From: Okibacterium fritillariae
GTDB taxonomy: Bacteria > Actinomycetota > Actinomycetes > Actinomycetales > Microbacteriaceae
DNA: 64,000 nucleotides
Direction: 5' to 3'
Assembly: GCF_900167575.1 (NCBI RefSeq)
Contig: NZ_FUZP01000001.1
Coordinates: 744,001-808,000 of the forward strand
Within the stretch, counting starts at the first letter, position 1; each line of letters starts with the position of its first letter. The position numbers and the translations under genes were made by a program. The notes under the pieces were generated by a model. That model worked only from the letters and a program-made list of their open reading frames with translations. It was not told the DNA's origin and did not search any database. Shown piece after piece: positions 1 to 11,229 of the stretch.

Positions 1-2
1 CA

Positions 3-1574
3 CAGAAGCCGGGCGCCGAGGCGTCTGCCGAAGCATCCTCGACCGCCTCGTCGGGCGGCATCTCGAAGAAGGGCCTGAGCGCCGGTTCGGTGGGCCTCAT
101 CGGCGCCATCGTCATCGGCATCTCGTGCATCGCGCCCGCCTACACGCTGACGGCGGCCCTCGGTCCCACGGTGTCGGAGGTCGGGGTGCAGGTGCCCGCC
201 ATCATCATCGTGGGCTTCATCCCCATGCTGCTCGTGGCGTTCGGCTATCGCGAGCTCAACCGCGCCATGCCCGACTCGGGCACGTCGTTCACGTGGGCGA
301 CGCGCGCGTTCGGCCCCTGGATCGGCTGGATGGCGGGCTGGGGCCTCATCGCCGCCACCATCCTCGTGCTCTCAAACCTGGCCGGCATCGCCGTGGACTT
401 CTTCTATCTCATGCTGTCGCAGATCTTCAGCAACCCGTCGATCGCCGACCTGACGCTCAACCCGATCATCAACGTCGTCACGTGCCTGGCGTTCATGGCG
501 GGCGCCACGATCATCTCCTATCGCGACATGCAGACCACCCAGAAGCTGCAATACGTGCTCGTGGGCTTCCAGCTCTTCGTGCTGCTGCTCTTCGGCGTGG
601 CCGCCATCGTGCACATGTCCTCGGGCAACGCCTTCGACCTGACTCCCGTCAGCTGGGAGTGGTTCAACCCGTTCGAGGTCGCCTCCTTCGGCGCCTTCGC
701 CGCGGGTCTCTCCCTGTCGATCTTCATCTTCTGGGGCTGGGATGTCACGCTCACCATGTCGGAAGAGACCAAGGGTTCGCGTTCCACGCCCGGCCGCGCC
801 GCGACCCTCACGGTTGTCATCATCGTGATCCTCTACCTGTTCGTCTCGGTCACGTCGATCGGTTTCGCGGGTGTCGGCACGGGGGAGTACGGGCTCGGCA
901 ACGAAGAGATCCAGGGCAATGTGTTCTTCGCGCTGGCGGGGCCCATCCTCGGGCCGTTCGCCGTGCTCGTGTCCATCGCCGTGCTGTCGTCGTCGGCCGC
1001 GTCCCTGCAGTCGACGTTCGTCTCGCCCGCCCGCACGCTGCTCGCCATGGGCCACTACGGGGCCCTTCCCGCGCGCTTCGCCCAGGTGAGCCCGCGGTTC
1101 TTCACGCCCGGTTTCGCCACCATCGTCTCGGCGATCGCGGCATCGGCGTTCTACGCGGTCATGCGATTCATCAGTGAGGATGTCCTGTGGGACACCATCA
1201 CGGCCCTCGGCATGATGATCTGCTTCTACTACGGCATCACGGCGTTCGCGAGCGTCTGGTACTTCCGCAAGCAGCTGTTCAAGTCGGCGCACAACGTGTT
1301 CTTCCAGCTGCTGTTCCCGCTCATCGGCGGGCTCATCCTGACCGTGCTGTTCTTCACGACCGTGATCGACAGCATGAACCCCGAGTACGGCTCGGGCTCG
1401 AACATCGCGGGCGTCGGCCTGGTCTTCATCCTCGGCATGACCGTGCTGGGCCTCGGCGTCATCATCATGATCGTGCAGGCCGTGCGCAACCCGGGCTTCT
1501 TCCGCGGCGAGAGCCTGCGCCGAGGGGCCTCGGATGGCACCGAGGAAGAGGTGGATGCCGCGACCGCCGCTTAG
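3..1574 (+). CDS. APC-family amino acid permease (5' end outside window)
   Basis: A polytopic membrane protein of the amino acid-polyamine-organocation family that would import an amino acid or amine with a cation. The frame is open to the window edge, so the true start lies upstream; 523 residues are visible. The N-terminal Ser/Ala-rich tail ends in SKKGLSAGSVGLIGA and runs into TM1 (GISCIAPAYTLT), the usual APC start. An internal GTG at 90 is not a credible start because it would remove this conserved lead-in. About twelve hydrophobic segments follow, with a charged C-terminal tail (EEEVDAATAA). The substrate cannot be assigned. The next gene is convergent, 72 bases away. Confidence 0.85.
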   Translation, partial: QKPGAEASAEASSTASSGGISKKGLSAGSVGLIGAIVIGISCIAPAYTLTAALGPTVSEVGVQVPAIIIVGFIPMLLVAFGYRELNRAMPDSGTSFTWATRAFGPWIGWMAGWGLIAATILVLSNLAGIAVDFFYLMLSQIFSNPSIADLTLNPIINVVTCLAFMAGATIISYRDMQTTQKLQYVLVGFQLFVLLLFGVAAIVHMSSGNAFDLTPVSWEWFNPFEVASFGAFAAGLSLSIFIFWGWDVTLTMSEETKGSRSTPGRAATLTVVIIVILYLFVSVTSIGFAGVGTGEYGLGNEEIQGNVFFALAGPILGPFAVLVSIAVLSSSAASLQSTFVSPARTLLAMGHYGALPARFAQVSPRFFTPGFATIVSAIAASAFYAVMRFISEDVLWDTITALGMMICFYYGITAFASVWYFRKQLFKSAHNVFFQLLFPLIGGLILTVLFFTTVIDSMNPEYGSGSNIAGVGLVFILGMTVLGLGVIIMIVQAVRNPGFFRGESLRRGASDGTEEEVDAATAA

Positions 1575-1646
1575 GCGCCTCGTCGCCCGGTCGGTTCTCG
1601 GTCGCGCTGGGCGGTGCTTCGGCCGGCCGAACGGTCGCCGGCTGCC

Positions 1647-3068
1647 CTATGCCCGGCTGAACGCCTCGATCGGAGCATCCTTCAACACCGCGCGGGTGGG
1701 CGAGACGCTGGCCACCACGGTCAGCGCGAGCCCGGCCACGACGGCCCCGACGAGGAACAGCGGCGGCACGGTGGGGATGACGAGGCCGATGTCCCGGATC
1801 GACCCGAGGAGCGACTGCGTGCCGATCCATCCGAAGGCGAAGCCCAGGACGAGCCCGGTCACGGTGGCGGCGATGCTCAGCCGCGCGCTCTCGGACACGA
1901 TCGACCACGCGACACCGGCGCGCGTCTGGCCGAGCACCCGCATGAGCGCGATCTCGCGTGAGCGCAGTCGTGTGCTGAGGCTCACGGCGTTGGCGAGGCC
2001 GATCGCCGCAATGACGACCGTGAAGCTGATGAGGGCGAGCACGACGACGAGCACCATGCCGATGATCGAGTAGGCGTCGCCCTCGGATTCCGACCCGGCA
2101 TAGGCGCGTGTGAGGGTGGCCTCGAATGATGCCGAGGCGACGACGAACATAGTCACGACGGCCACGCTGATGGTCACGCCGAGGGCCGCGCGCGAGGTGC
2201 GCAGCGGGTGCCGCTGCAGGCTCTCGGCCGCCATCTTGGCGCCGAACGTGCGCGGCAGCAGCAGGTCGACGAGCCGCAGCACGCGAGGGATGGTCCAGGA
2301 TGCCGAACCGATGAACCCGATCACGGTCACGGTGCCCGCCACAAGGCCGAGGAGCGAGGCCAACGGCGTGATCACGCCGAGTGCGGCCGTGCCGAGCAGC
2401 AGCACGACGCCGATGCCGAGCGTGACGAGTCCGGCCAGCGGCGTGCGCGAGCGTGCCTCGGATTCATCCGCGCCACCGATAGCGGCCACACCGAGCGCCT
2501 GGATGGGTTGCACGTCGATGACGCCGCGCGACCCGCGCCAGGCGGCCCACCAGGTGCACAGGACGATGAGCGCGAGTGGCACGGCGACGGCGGGCGTGAG
2601 GGAATTGCCCGCGGCATCCGCGTCGAGCAGCAACTCCTGGTTGCTGGCCGCGAAACGGTTCGCGGCCACGCTGATGCCGACGCCGACGAGACCCCCGAGC
2701 ACGGCACCCGCGACACCCGTGCCGAGGCCGTCAGCGGCGATGCGACGGCGTTCGGTGCGGGCCGCCGAGCCGAGCAGGCGGCGCAGGGCGATGTCCCGCA
2801 CGCGGCTCGCCGTGACGATGCTGTAGGTGTTCGAGATGACGACCGTCGAGACGACGACCGAGATGACGAGAAACGCGAAGGCCAGAATGGCGAGCACGAC
2901 GATGACGGATGGATTGTCACCGAACACGCTGGCCAGCACCCCGTTGGCGGCCGCCGTCGTGAGGGTGAGCAGCAGCACGGCGTAGCAGGCGCTGAGCGTC
3001 ACCACCGTGAGGCTGACGAGGCGGCCGGGCTGACGCAGGGCGAAGACGAGAGAGCGAACTTTATTCAC
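1647..3068 (-). CDS. FtsX-domain ABC transporter permease without a nearby ATPase
   Basis: A 473-residue permease of the FtsX/MacB superfamily. There is a first membrane segment at about residues 18–42, then three more around 60–85, 115–140 and 160–180, a soluble stretch, and a second FtsX-type block near the C-terminus (GMVLVVVLALISF onwards). RVRDIALRRLLG and RSREIALMRVLGQTR are the duplicated cytoplasmic loops typical of this family. The GTG start lies 6 bases after a TAGCGT -10 element at 3075–3080 (reverse strand), so the mRNA is probably leaderless. Such permeases need an ATPase of the LolD/MacB type; none is adjacent. The substrate is unknown. Confidence 0.8.
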   Translation of the reverse strand: MNKVRSLVFALRQPGRLVSLTVVTLSACYAVLLLTLTTAAANGVLASVFGDNPSVIVVLAILAFAFLVISVVVSTVVISNTYSIVTASRVRDIALRRLLGSAARTERRRIAADGLGTGVAGAVLGGLVGVGISVAANRFAASNQELLLDADAAGNSLTPAVAVPLALIVLCTWWAAWRGSRGVIDVQPIQALGVAAIGGADESEARSRTPLAGLVTLGIGVVLLLGTAALGVITPLASLLGLVAGTVTVIGFIGSASWTIPRVLRLVDLLLPRTFGAKMAAESLQRHPLRTSRAALGVTISVAVVTMFVVASASFEATLTRAYAGSESEGDAYSIIGMVLVVVLALISFTVVIAAIGLANAVSLSTRLRSREIALMRVLGQTRAGVAWSIVSESARLSIAATVTGLVLGFAFGWIGTQSLLGSIRDIGLVIPTVPPLFLVGAVVAGLALTVVASVSPTRAVLKDAPIEAFSRA

Positions 3069-3169
3069 ATCTCAACGCTAGGGATGCCGCATCCGCTCGT
3101 CGTCGGCCGACAGTGCCGGTCGCATCGGCCCCGAGGACCACGCGCTGCGCCGTCGTCGGGAAAAGTGGC

Positions 3170-3658
3170 CTAGCGGAAGTTGACGAACTGCAGGTCGATG
3201 TCGAGGTCGCTCGACTTCAGCATGGCGATCGTGTCTTGCAGGTCGTCGCGGCTCTTCGACTGCACGCGCAGCTCGTCGCCCTGGATCTGCGACTTGACGC
3301 CCTTGGGGGCCTCGTCACGGATGAGCTTGTTGATCTTCTTGGCGTTCTCCTGCGTGATGCCGTCTTTCAACGAGGCCTCGATGCGGAACTCTTTGCCGCT
3401 CGCGAAGGGCTCGCCCGCGTCGAGGCTCTTGAGCGAGATGCCGCGCTTGATGAGCTTGGACTGGTAGACGTCGAGCACGGCCTTGACCCGCTCTTCGCTG
3501 TTGGCCTTCATGAGGATCTTCTCGCCGCTCGGGGCGATCGATGCGCCCGTGCCCTTGAAGTCGTAGCGCTGCTCGATCTCTTTGTGCGCCTGGTGGAGGG
3601 CGTTGTCGGCCTCCATCTTGTCGACCTTGCTGACCACGTCAAAAGAGGAATCTGCCAT
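3170..3658 (-). CDS. yajQ: YajQ family (DUF520) nucleotide-binding protein
   Basis: A small cytoplasmic protein of 162 residues, the normal YajQ length. It begins [21 protein letters not shown] and has the family motifs RYDFKGT and GISLKSLD, with two ferredoxin-like repeats. Some members bind cyclic di-GMP; that role here is inferred from the family only. A TAGGAT -10 (3665–3670, reverse strand) sits 6 bases before the ATG. The six bases are all G, so the gene may be leaderless or read from a G-run ribosome site. Neighbours are a permease and a LacI regulator with no obvious link. Confidence 0.92.
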   Translation of the reverse strand: MADSSFDVVSKVDKMEADNALHQAHKEIEQRYDFKGTGASIAPSGEKILMKANSEERVKAVLDVYQSKLIKRGISLKSLDAGEPFASGKEFRIEASLKDGITQENAKKINKLIRDEAPKGVKSQIQGDELRVQSKSRDDLQDTIAMLKSSDLDIDLQFVNFR

Positions 3659-3705
3659 CCCCCCATCCTAGCGAAGGGATGGTGGCGCGCCACAGTCGAG
3701 ATCGG

Positions 3706-4752
3706 CTACGCGGTCGAGGGCTTCGGGGCCGCCGTCGACGAGCGCACGACCAGTTCGAACGGCACGGGCACGCGTTCGGCGCTCGACAGGTCCGCGGCCG
3801 GCTGAGCTGAACCCGGCGCGGGCTCGAGATGTTCCATGAGCAACTCGACGGCCCGCTCGCCCTGACGCTTCGGAAACTGCGCCACGGTCGTCAGCCCGAA
3901 GAAGTCGGCCAGCTGGTGGTCGTCCACGCCCGAGACGCTCACGTCGCCCGGCACGTTGAGGCCCAGGTCGCGCGCGGCCAGGATGCTGCCGATGGCCATC
4001 TCGTCGGATGCCGCCACGATCGCGGTCGGTCGGTCCCGCGGTTGTCCGAGCAGCTGCTTGGCTGCTCGGAACCCGCCCTTCATGGTGAAGTCGGCCGCGC
4101 GGAACAGGGCCGGATCGGGGGTGATCCCGGCATCCCGCAGCGCTTGTTCGTAGCCCTTGCGGCGGTAGGTGGGCACCTTGAAGTCGCGGTCGAACGCGCT
4201 GTCGGCGCCGATGTGCGCGATGCGCGTGTGCCCGAGAGAGAGGAGGTGTTCGGTGGACAGGCTCGTCATGGCGCTGTCGACGACCGTGAGACTCGGCACG
4301 CCGGGCAGCACGCCGCCGACCGACACCAGTGGTTTGCCGAGCGAGTGCAGGCTCGACACCTCGTCGTCGCTCAGCTCGAGGCTGACCGCGATGACCGCGT
4401 CGACACGCCGGCGGAGGAGGAAGTGCTCGAAGACGCTGCGGCGATCGTCGCCGCCACCCGTGAGGTTGTAGAGGGTGAGGTCGTAGCCGCGGCGGAGCAG
4501 GGCCGTCTCGGCGCCCTCGACGACCGAGGAGAAGTACCACTCCGAGAGGAACGGCACCACGATGCCCACGTTGCGGGTGCGGCCAGACGCCAGGCTCGAG
4601 GCATTTGACGAGACGACGTAGTCGAGGTGCTCGGCCGATGCGCTGACTTTGGCACGCGTGGCGTCGGACACGTAGCCGCGGCCGCTGAGGGCCCGCGAGA
4701 CCGTGGCGGTCGAGACGCCGGCATGCTTCGCAACGTCGTCGATGCCGACCAT
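3706..4752 (-). CDS. LacI-family transcriptional regulator
   Basis: A 348-residue repressor. Residues 1–50 are the LacI helix-turn-helix (IDDVAKHAGVSTATVSRALSG, hinge VSSNASSLASG), followed by a periplasmic-binding-protein-like sensor domain (NVGIVVPFLSEWYF, SVSGVDDHQLADFF). The start is set at the ATG before VGIDDVAKH; the frame is open 23 codons further upstream, but that stretch is not LacI-like. It is about 40% similar by eye to the second LacI at 53.4 kb. No carbohydrate gene is adjacent. The alpha-glucosidase gene 3–5 kb away, with two LacI-type operators, is a plausible target. Confidence 0.9.
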   Translation of the reverse strand: MVGIDDVAKHAGVSTATVSRALSGRGYVSDATRAKVSASAEHLDYVVSSNASSLASGRTRNVGIVVPFLSEWYFSSVVEGAETALLRRGYDLTLYNLTGGGDDRRSVFEHFLLRRRVDAVIAVSLELSDDEVSSLHSLGKPLVSVGGVLPGVPSLTVVDSAMTSLSTEHLLSLGHTRIAHIGADSAFDRDFKVPTYRRKGYEQALRDAGITPDPALFRAADFTMKGGFRAAKQLLGQPRDRPTAIVAASDEMAIGSILAARDLGLNVPGDVSVSGVDDHQLADFFGLTTVAQFPKRQGERAVELLMEHLEPAPGSAQPAADLSSAERVPVPFELVVRSSTAAPKPSTA

Positions 4753-4881
4753 GAGCGCCCTTCGAGCCGTCCGGATGTGAACACAGCTTATCGACCGGCC
4801 TCGATTTCTCTGAACGGCCATCTCAGGCTACTATTTTCAAGCGCCTTCGGTTGGCTGTTCAAGTTTGGTCGAGCGCGCTCT

Positions 4882-4966
4882 GGCGAGTTACCCAAGCGGC
4901 CAAAGGGATCTGACTGTAAATCAGACTGCTCAGCATTCGGGGGTTCGAATCCCTCACTCGCCACCA
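4882..4966 (+). tRNA. tRNA-Tyr (GTA anticodon)
   Basis: A complete class II tRNA with a long variable arm. The acceptor arms are GGCGAGT and ACTCGCC (4956–4962), then discriminator A and an encoded CCA (4964–4966). The anticodon loop is CTGTAAA and the T loop is TTCGAAT. The stop codon of the next, opposite-strand gene starts at 4967, directly after the CCA. Confidence 0.97.
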
Positions 4967-5350
4967 TCACGACGAAATCAGCGCATTGATCGCGGCCCGC
5001 AGCCGTGTGCATTCGCCGCGAAGATAGGCCAGCTCGCGTTCGAGCTCTCCTGACGCGGCCGCAGGGCCCGGGCCCACACTGTCGGTGTCAAAGCCTGAAG
5101 AAGCCGGCCCGCCGGCCGTGCCCGTGATTCCGGATGCAGCGCCGTCACGCCCGGCCTCCCGCGCCGCCCGCTGGGCCTCGCGTTTCTCGCGCGTCTTCAG
5201 CCACGCCCGGAGCGACTGCTCGCCCACCCCGAGCGCCAGAGCCGTGGTGCGCACCACGGAGCGGTCGCCCGGGTCGCGTTCCCTCAGCTCGTCGACCATG
5301 GCGAGCGCCTCAGCCTTCAGCTCGACGGAGTATTTGCGTTCGAGAGCCAT
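4967..5350 (-). CDS. Transposase-like helix-turn-helix protein (IS3 OrfA-type), solitary
   Basis: A 127-residue protein. Residues 1–55 (ALERKYSVELKAEALAMV … ALGVGEQSLRAWLK) match the Tnp_1/IS3 OrfA helix-turn-helix, and the C-terminus (ELERELAYLRGECTRLRAAI) is a short leucine-zipper-like coil, as in OrfA proteins. The ATG at 5350 has a good ribosome site (AGAAGGGG); the 25 upstream in-frame codons do not look like protein. The Gly/Ala/Pro-rich linker between the two domains is unusual. No OrfB integrase, terminal repeats or target duplication is visible. The stop codon directly abuts the CCA end of tRNA-Tyr. It could be an element remnant or a domesticated regulator. Confidence 0.7.
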   Translation of the reverse strand: MALERKYSVELKAEALAMVDELRERDPGDRSVVRTTALALGVGEQSLRAWLKTREKREAQRAAREAGRDGAASGITGTAGGPASSGFDTDSVGPGPAAASGELERELAYLRGECTRLRAAINALISS

Positions 5351-5560
5351 CGAATCCCCTTCTGCGTGTTCGCGTGCATGCGATCGGACGCGCCAACGGG
5401 TGGCGCGGGGCGGGGACGGCACCACGGTAACAGGTCGACACGCGGCCGAAACGGCATGGATGCGGGCAGGCCGAACAGGCCGCGATGATCACGGGGGTGT
5501 GCGCCGAAAAGTGGGGCCTGCGGCATCCACCGCGCAGGCGTGTCGCGATAGCGTGGAGGC

Positions 5561-6373
5561 ATGACAGCTGCCGCCGAATTCGTCGCACTCGCCCAGGACA
5601 TCGCCGCCGAGGCATCCGCCCTCGCCTTCAAGCGTCGACACGAGGGGGTCAGCGTCGCGGCGAGCAAATCGTCGCCCGAGGACATCGTGACGGCCGCCGA
5701 TCGCGAGGTCGAGCAGCTCATCAAGGGCCGCCTGGCCGACGCGCGGCCGAACGACGGCTTCCTCGGCGAGGAGACCGGTGAGGCATCCAGCGCGTCGGGG
5801 ATCACGTGGGTGGTCGACCCGATCGACGGCACCGTGAACTACCTCTACGGCATCCCGGCCTACGCCGTGTCGATCGCCGTGGTCGAGGGTGACGCCGATC
5901 CGGCCACCTGGGAGTCGATCGCGGGCGTCGTGGCCAACCCGGCCGCCGACGAGACGTTCGTGGCCACGCGCGGCGGGGGAGCGACCCTCAACGGGCGCTC
6001 GCTGAGCGTGAACCGCAACGTGCCACTCAACCTGGCGCTGACCGGCACGGGGTTCTCCTATGCGGCCGAGCGCCGCGTGGTGCAGGCCGGGGTCGTGCAG
6101 AACCTGCTCGCCGAGGTGCGCGACATCCGCCGCATCGGCTCGGCGGCGCTCGACCTGTGCAACGTCGCGGCCGGGCGCATCGATGCCTACTACGAGCGCG
6201 GGCTCAACCCGTGGGATCTGGGCGCGGGCGCCCTCATCGCCGAAGAGGCGGGCGCGACCGTTGCCGGCTTCGACGGCGCGCGATATGGGCGTGACCTCAC
6301 CATCGCGGCGGCGCCCGAACTCTTCAAAGAACTCGAGATCGCGCTGAAGAGAGCCGGCCTCACGCTCGACTAG
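5561..6373 (+). CDS. Inositol monophosphatase family protein
   Basis: A 270-residue Mg-dependent sugar-phosphate phosphatase. The metal-binding signatures are present: GEETG (E70/E71), DPIDGT at 86–91, and the C-terminal NPWDLGAGALIAEEAGA. EDIVTAADREVE is the usual N-terminal helix. Substrates in this family include inositol-1-phosphate, histidinol phosphate and fructose-1,6-bisphosphate; the sequence does not decide between them. A TAGCGT -10 (5549–5554) lies 6 bases upstream of the ATG, and those bases (GGAGGC) could also act as a ribosome site. Confidence 0.88.
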   Translation: MTAAAEFVALAQDIAAEASALAFKRRHEGVSVAASKSSPEDIVTAADREVEQLIKGRLADARPNDGFLGEETGEASSASGITWVVDPIDGTVNYLYGIPAYAVSIAVVEGDADPATWESIAGVVANPAADETFVATRGGGATLNGRSLSVNRNVPLNLALTGTGFSYAAERRVVQAGVVQNLLAEVRDIRRIGSAALDLCNVAAGRIDAYYERGLNPWDLGAGALIAEEAGATVAGFDGARYGRDLTIAAAPELFKELEIALKRAGLTLD

Positions 6374-6390
6374 TCCCGACGCCTCAACGC

Positions 6391-6433
6391 CGAAACGGCG
6401 GGCCCGGCAACGAATGCCCGGCCCGCCGTTTCG
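6391..6433. terminator. Bidirectional terminator hairpin
   Basis: A perfect 14-bp stem (CGAAACGGCGGGCC paired with GGCCCGCCGTTTCG) lies between the convergent phosphatase gene and rmlB. There is no strong U-run on either side. Confidence 0.75.
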
Positions 6434-6460
6434 CGGTTCGTCAGATGTGCAGCGGCGCTG

Positions 6461-9392
<2,932 letters not shown>

Positions 9393-9398
9393 GGCGGT

Positions 9399-9436
9399 AC
9401 TTTACGGGAGTCGTGGTGTTCCTGGAAACGCTTGCC
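9399..9436 (-). promoter_or_regulatory. Alpha-glucosidase promoter with overlapping LacI-type operator
   Basis: On the reverse strand, TTTCCA and TAAAGT are separated by 18 bases, and the ATG follows 6 bases later. The operator TGGAAACGCTTGCC (forward, 9423–9436) fits the LacI/GalR consensus TGnAAnCGnTTnCA and covers the -35, so binding should repress. Confidence 0.7.
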
Positions 9437-9520
9437 CTCAGAAATGCTGCACTGGTTTATGCCCGCGGCAGTTGACACCCGAAGTGCAGACGCGGGACAT
9501 GTTCTCGCGGCGGCTGAGCC

Positions 9521-9534
9521 TGAAAGCGCTTGCA
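9521..9534. promoter_or_regulatory. Second LacI-type operator
   Basis: TGAAAGCGCTTGCA is a near-perfect palindrome matching TGnAAnCGnTTnCA. It is 98 bases from the promoter-proximal site, a distance that would allow DNA looping. The remainder of the 320-base gap between the alpha-glucosidase gene and tRNA-Thr shows no convincing gene. Confidence 0.65.
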
Positions 9535-9647
9535 GTTCTTGGCGGTGAAACCGGCCCGAAGAGCCCTCATTCGAGACGAGCTCACGCCCTCGGGCGTCAC
9601 CGAGTCCGCCGCTCCTCTTATAGAGTGGACACAGCGGGGAATGGTGG

Positions 9648-9677
9648 TTCGAACCGAGGGTTCGGAGATGCTATTCT
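9648..9677 (+). promoter_or_regulatory. Promoter of the tRNA-Thr/tRNA-Met pair
   Basis: TTCGAA (9648–9653) and TATTCT (9672–9677) are separated by 18 bases, 36 bases upstream of tRNA-Thr. Confidence 0.55.
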
Positions 9678-9712
9678 CTACTGGTGCCAAATTGCGCAAG
9701 CAAAGCGGTCAC

Positions 9713-9784
<72 letters not shown>

Positions 9785-9842
9785 CGATAACTTTCTCGGT
9801 TCGCGCGGCTGTCACGCAGCAACGTGGCGGGGTGGGTTTCGC

Positions 9843-9916
9843 GGCAGGGTAGCTCAGCTGGTCAGAGCGCACGACTCATAATCGTGAGGTCGCGGGTTCA
9901 AGCCCCGCTCCTGCTA
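9843..9916 (+). tRNA. tRNA-Met (CAT anticodon)
   Basis: A 74-nt cloverleaf with acceptor arms GGCAGGG and TCCTGCT (G-U at both ends), anticodon loop CTCATAA, T loop TTCAAGC and discriminator A. The fully paired 1–72 end and the lack of three G-C pairs in the anticodon stem point to the elongator form. A CAT anticodon modified to lysidine (Ile) cannot be excluded. Confidence 0.93.
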
Positions 9917-9927
9917 CCGCTCGATTG

Positions 9928-9955
9928 AACGGCCCTCGATTTCGGGGGCCGTTTT
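9928..9955 (+). terminator. Terminator after tRNA-Met
   Basis: An 8-bp stem AACGGCCC/GGGCCGTT closed by a 10-base loop and followed by TT, 11 bases after the tRNA end. Confidence 0.75.
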
Positions 9956-9990
9956 GCATTCGCTCGCCATATTCCGGCAGGAGAAGTGTC

Positions 9991-10773
9991 ATGAAGCGTT
10001 CGCCCCGCACCTACATCTGGCTCATCGTGACCGGGCTCGTCGCCGGCCTGCTGTCGGGGCTCTTCGGCGTGGGTGGCGGCATCCTCATCGTCCCCGCGCT
10101 CGTGTTCCTGCTCAAGTTCGACCAGCGTCTTGCCGCGGGCACCTCGCTCGGCGCCATCGTGCCCACGTCCATCGTGGGTGTCATCTCCTATGCGGCCAGC
10201 GGTTCGGTCGAATGGATGGCGGCGCTCTATCTCGCGCTCGGTGCGATCGTCGGCGCGCAGATCGGCTCGTGGCTCTTGCACAAGATCCCGAAGCTCGTGC
10301 TGCAGTGGGCGTTCATCGCGTTCCTGGTGGTCGTGATCGTGCAACTCTTCCTCGTGGTGCCGGCCCGGGATGCCGAGATCGACTACACCGTGTGGTCGTC
10401 GATCGGCCTCGTCGTGCTGGGCCTTGTGACCGGCATCCTCTCGGGCCTGCTCGGAATCGGTGGGGGAGTCGTCGTCGTTCCCCTGCTCATCGTGCTGTTC
10501 GGCGCGAGCGACCTGGCGGCCAAGGGCACGTCGCTCCTGATGATGATCCCCACCGGCATCTCGGGCAGCATCGGCAACCTGCGCCGCGGCAATATCGACC
10601 TGGTCGCGGCCGGCGTCGTCGGCCTGGCGGCGTGCACGACCACGGCGCTGGGTGCACTCATCGCCGCCGTCATTCCGCCGTCCCTCGGCACGATCCTGTT
10701 CGCCGTGTTCCTGATCGCGGTCGGCATTCAGCTGACCGTGCGGGCCATCCGGTCGTCGCGGGCCGCCCGGTAG
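9991..10773 (+). CDS. TauE/SafE-family membrane exporter
   Basis: A 260-residue polytopic membrane protein of the TauE/SafE family (DUF81), which moves sulfonates, sulfite or related anions. It has two homologous halves, each starting with the family motif: GLLSGLFGVGGGILIVPAL near residue 15 and GILSGLLGIGGGVVVVPLL near residue 150. The ATG at 9991 has an AGGAG ribosome site; an in-frame ATG upstream would overlap the tRNA terminator. The stop codon overlaps the -10 element of the next gene. Confidence 0.88.
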   Translation: MKRSPRTYIWLIVTGLVAGLLSGLFGVGGGILIVPALVFLLKFDQRLAAGTSLGAIVPTSIVGVISYAASGSVEWMAALYLALGAIVGAQIGSWLLHKIPKLVLQWAFIAFLVVVIVQLFLVVPARDAEIDYTVWSSIGLVVLGLVTGILSGLLGIGGGVVVVPLLIVLFGASDLAAKGTSLLMMIPTGISGSIGNLRRGNIDLVAAGVVGLAACTTTALGALIAAVIPPSLGTILFAVFLIAVGIQLTVRAIRSSRAAR

Positions 10774-10782
10774 GCTGGGCGG

Positions 10783-11229
10783 GTGACTGTGAATCCCGAC
10801 ATCCAGGGGAAAGAGTTCCCCCCGACGGCCCCCTATCTCGTGGGCCGCGAGAAGGTGCGCGAGTTCGCGCGCGCCGTCTTCGCCACCAACCCCATCAACG
10901 TCGACCCCGAGGCCGCCCGTGCCGCTGGGCACGCCGACGTGGTGGCCCCGCCCACCTTCCCGGTGGTCGTGCAGGAGGCCACTCTGGCCCAGCTCCTCGC
11001 CGACGAGACGGCGGGCATCGACTTCAGCCGGGTCGTGCACGGTGAGCAGCGCTTCAGCTACACGCGGCCCATCGTCGCGGGCGACGAGCTCACGGCCACG
11101 CTGACGGTCACGAGCGTCAAGTCGCTCGGCGGCAACTCGATGGTCACGGCCTCATCCGACATCGTCGATGCCGGGGGCGCGCACGTCGTCACGGCCATCT
11201 CCACTCTCGTCGTCAGGGGAGACGCATGA
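10783..11229 (+). CDS. FAS1-like dehydratase, HadA-type subunit
   Basis: A 148-residue hot-dog protein that matches the N-terminal MaoC-like (FAS1-like dehydratase) domain of HadA. EFPPTAPYLVGREKVREFARAV is the typical start, and HGEQRFSYTRPIVAGDEL is the hot-dog core. It should pair with the next gene to form a heterodimeric (R)-3-hydroxyacyl-ACP dehydratase; this subunit lacks the catalytic Asp/His and gives chain length control in the mycobacterial system. The GTG start is 6 bases after TAGGCT (10771–10776), so the mRNA is probably leaderless. It overlaps the next gene by ATGA. Confidence 0.85.
   Translation: MTVNPDIQGKEFPPTAPYLVGREKVREFARAVFATNPINVDPEAARAAGHADVVAPPTFPVVVQEATLAQLLADETAGIDFSRVVHGEQRFSYTRPIVAGDELTATLTVTSVKSLGGNSMVTASSDIVDAGGAHVVTAISTLVVRGDA

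Noticed and set aside
1647-3068. Assignment of the FtsX-type permease as FtsX of the cell-division FtsEX complex
   Set aside because: It is longer than FtsX, has duplicated FtsX domains, and no ftsE is adjacent; it fits the MacB-like permease group.
4967-5560. A complete insertion sequence next to tRNA-Tyr
   Set aside because: Only an OrfA-like gene is present. I find no OrfB, no terminal inverted repeats and no repeated tRNA end in the following 600 bases.
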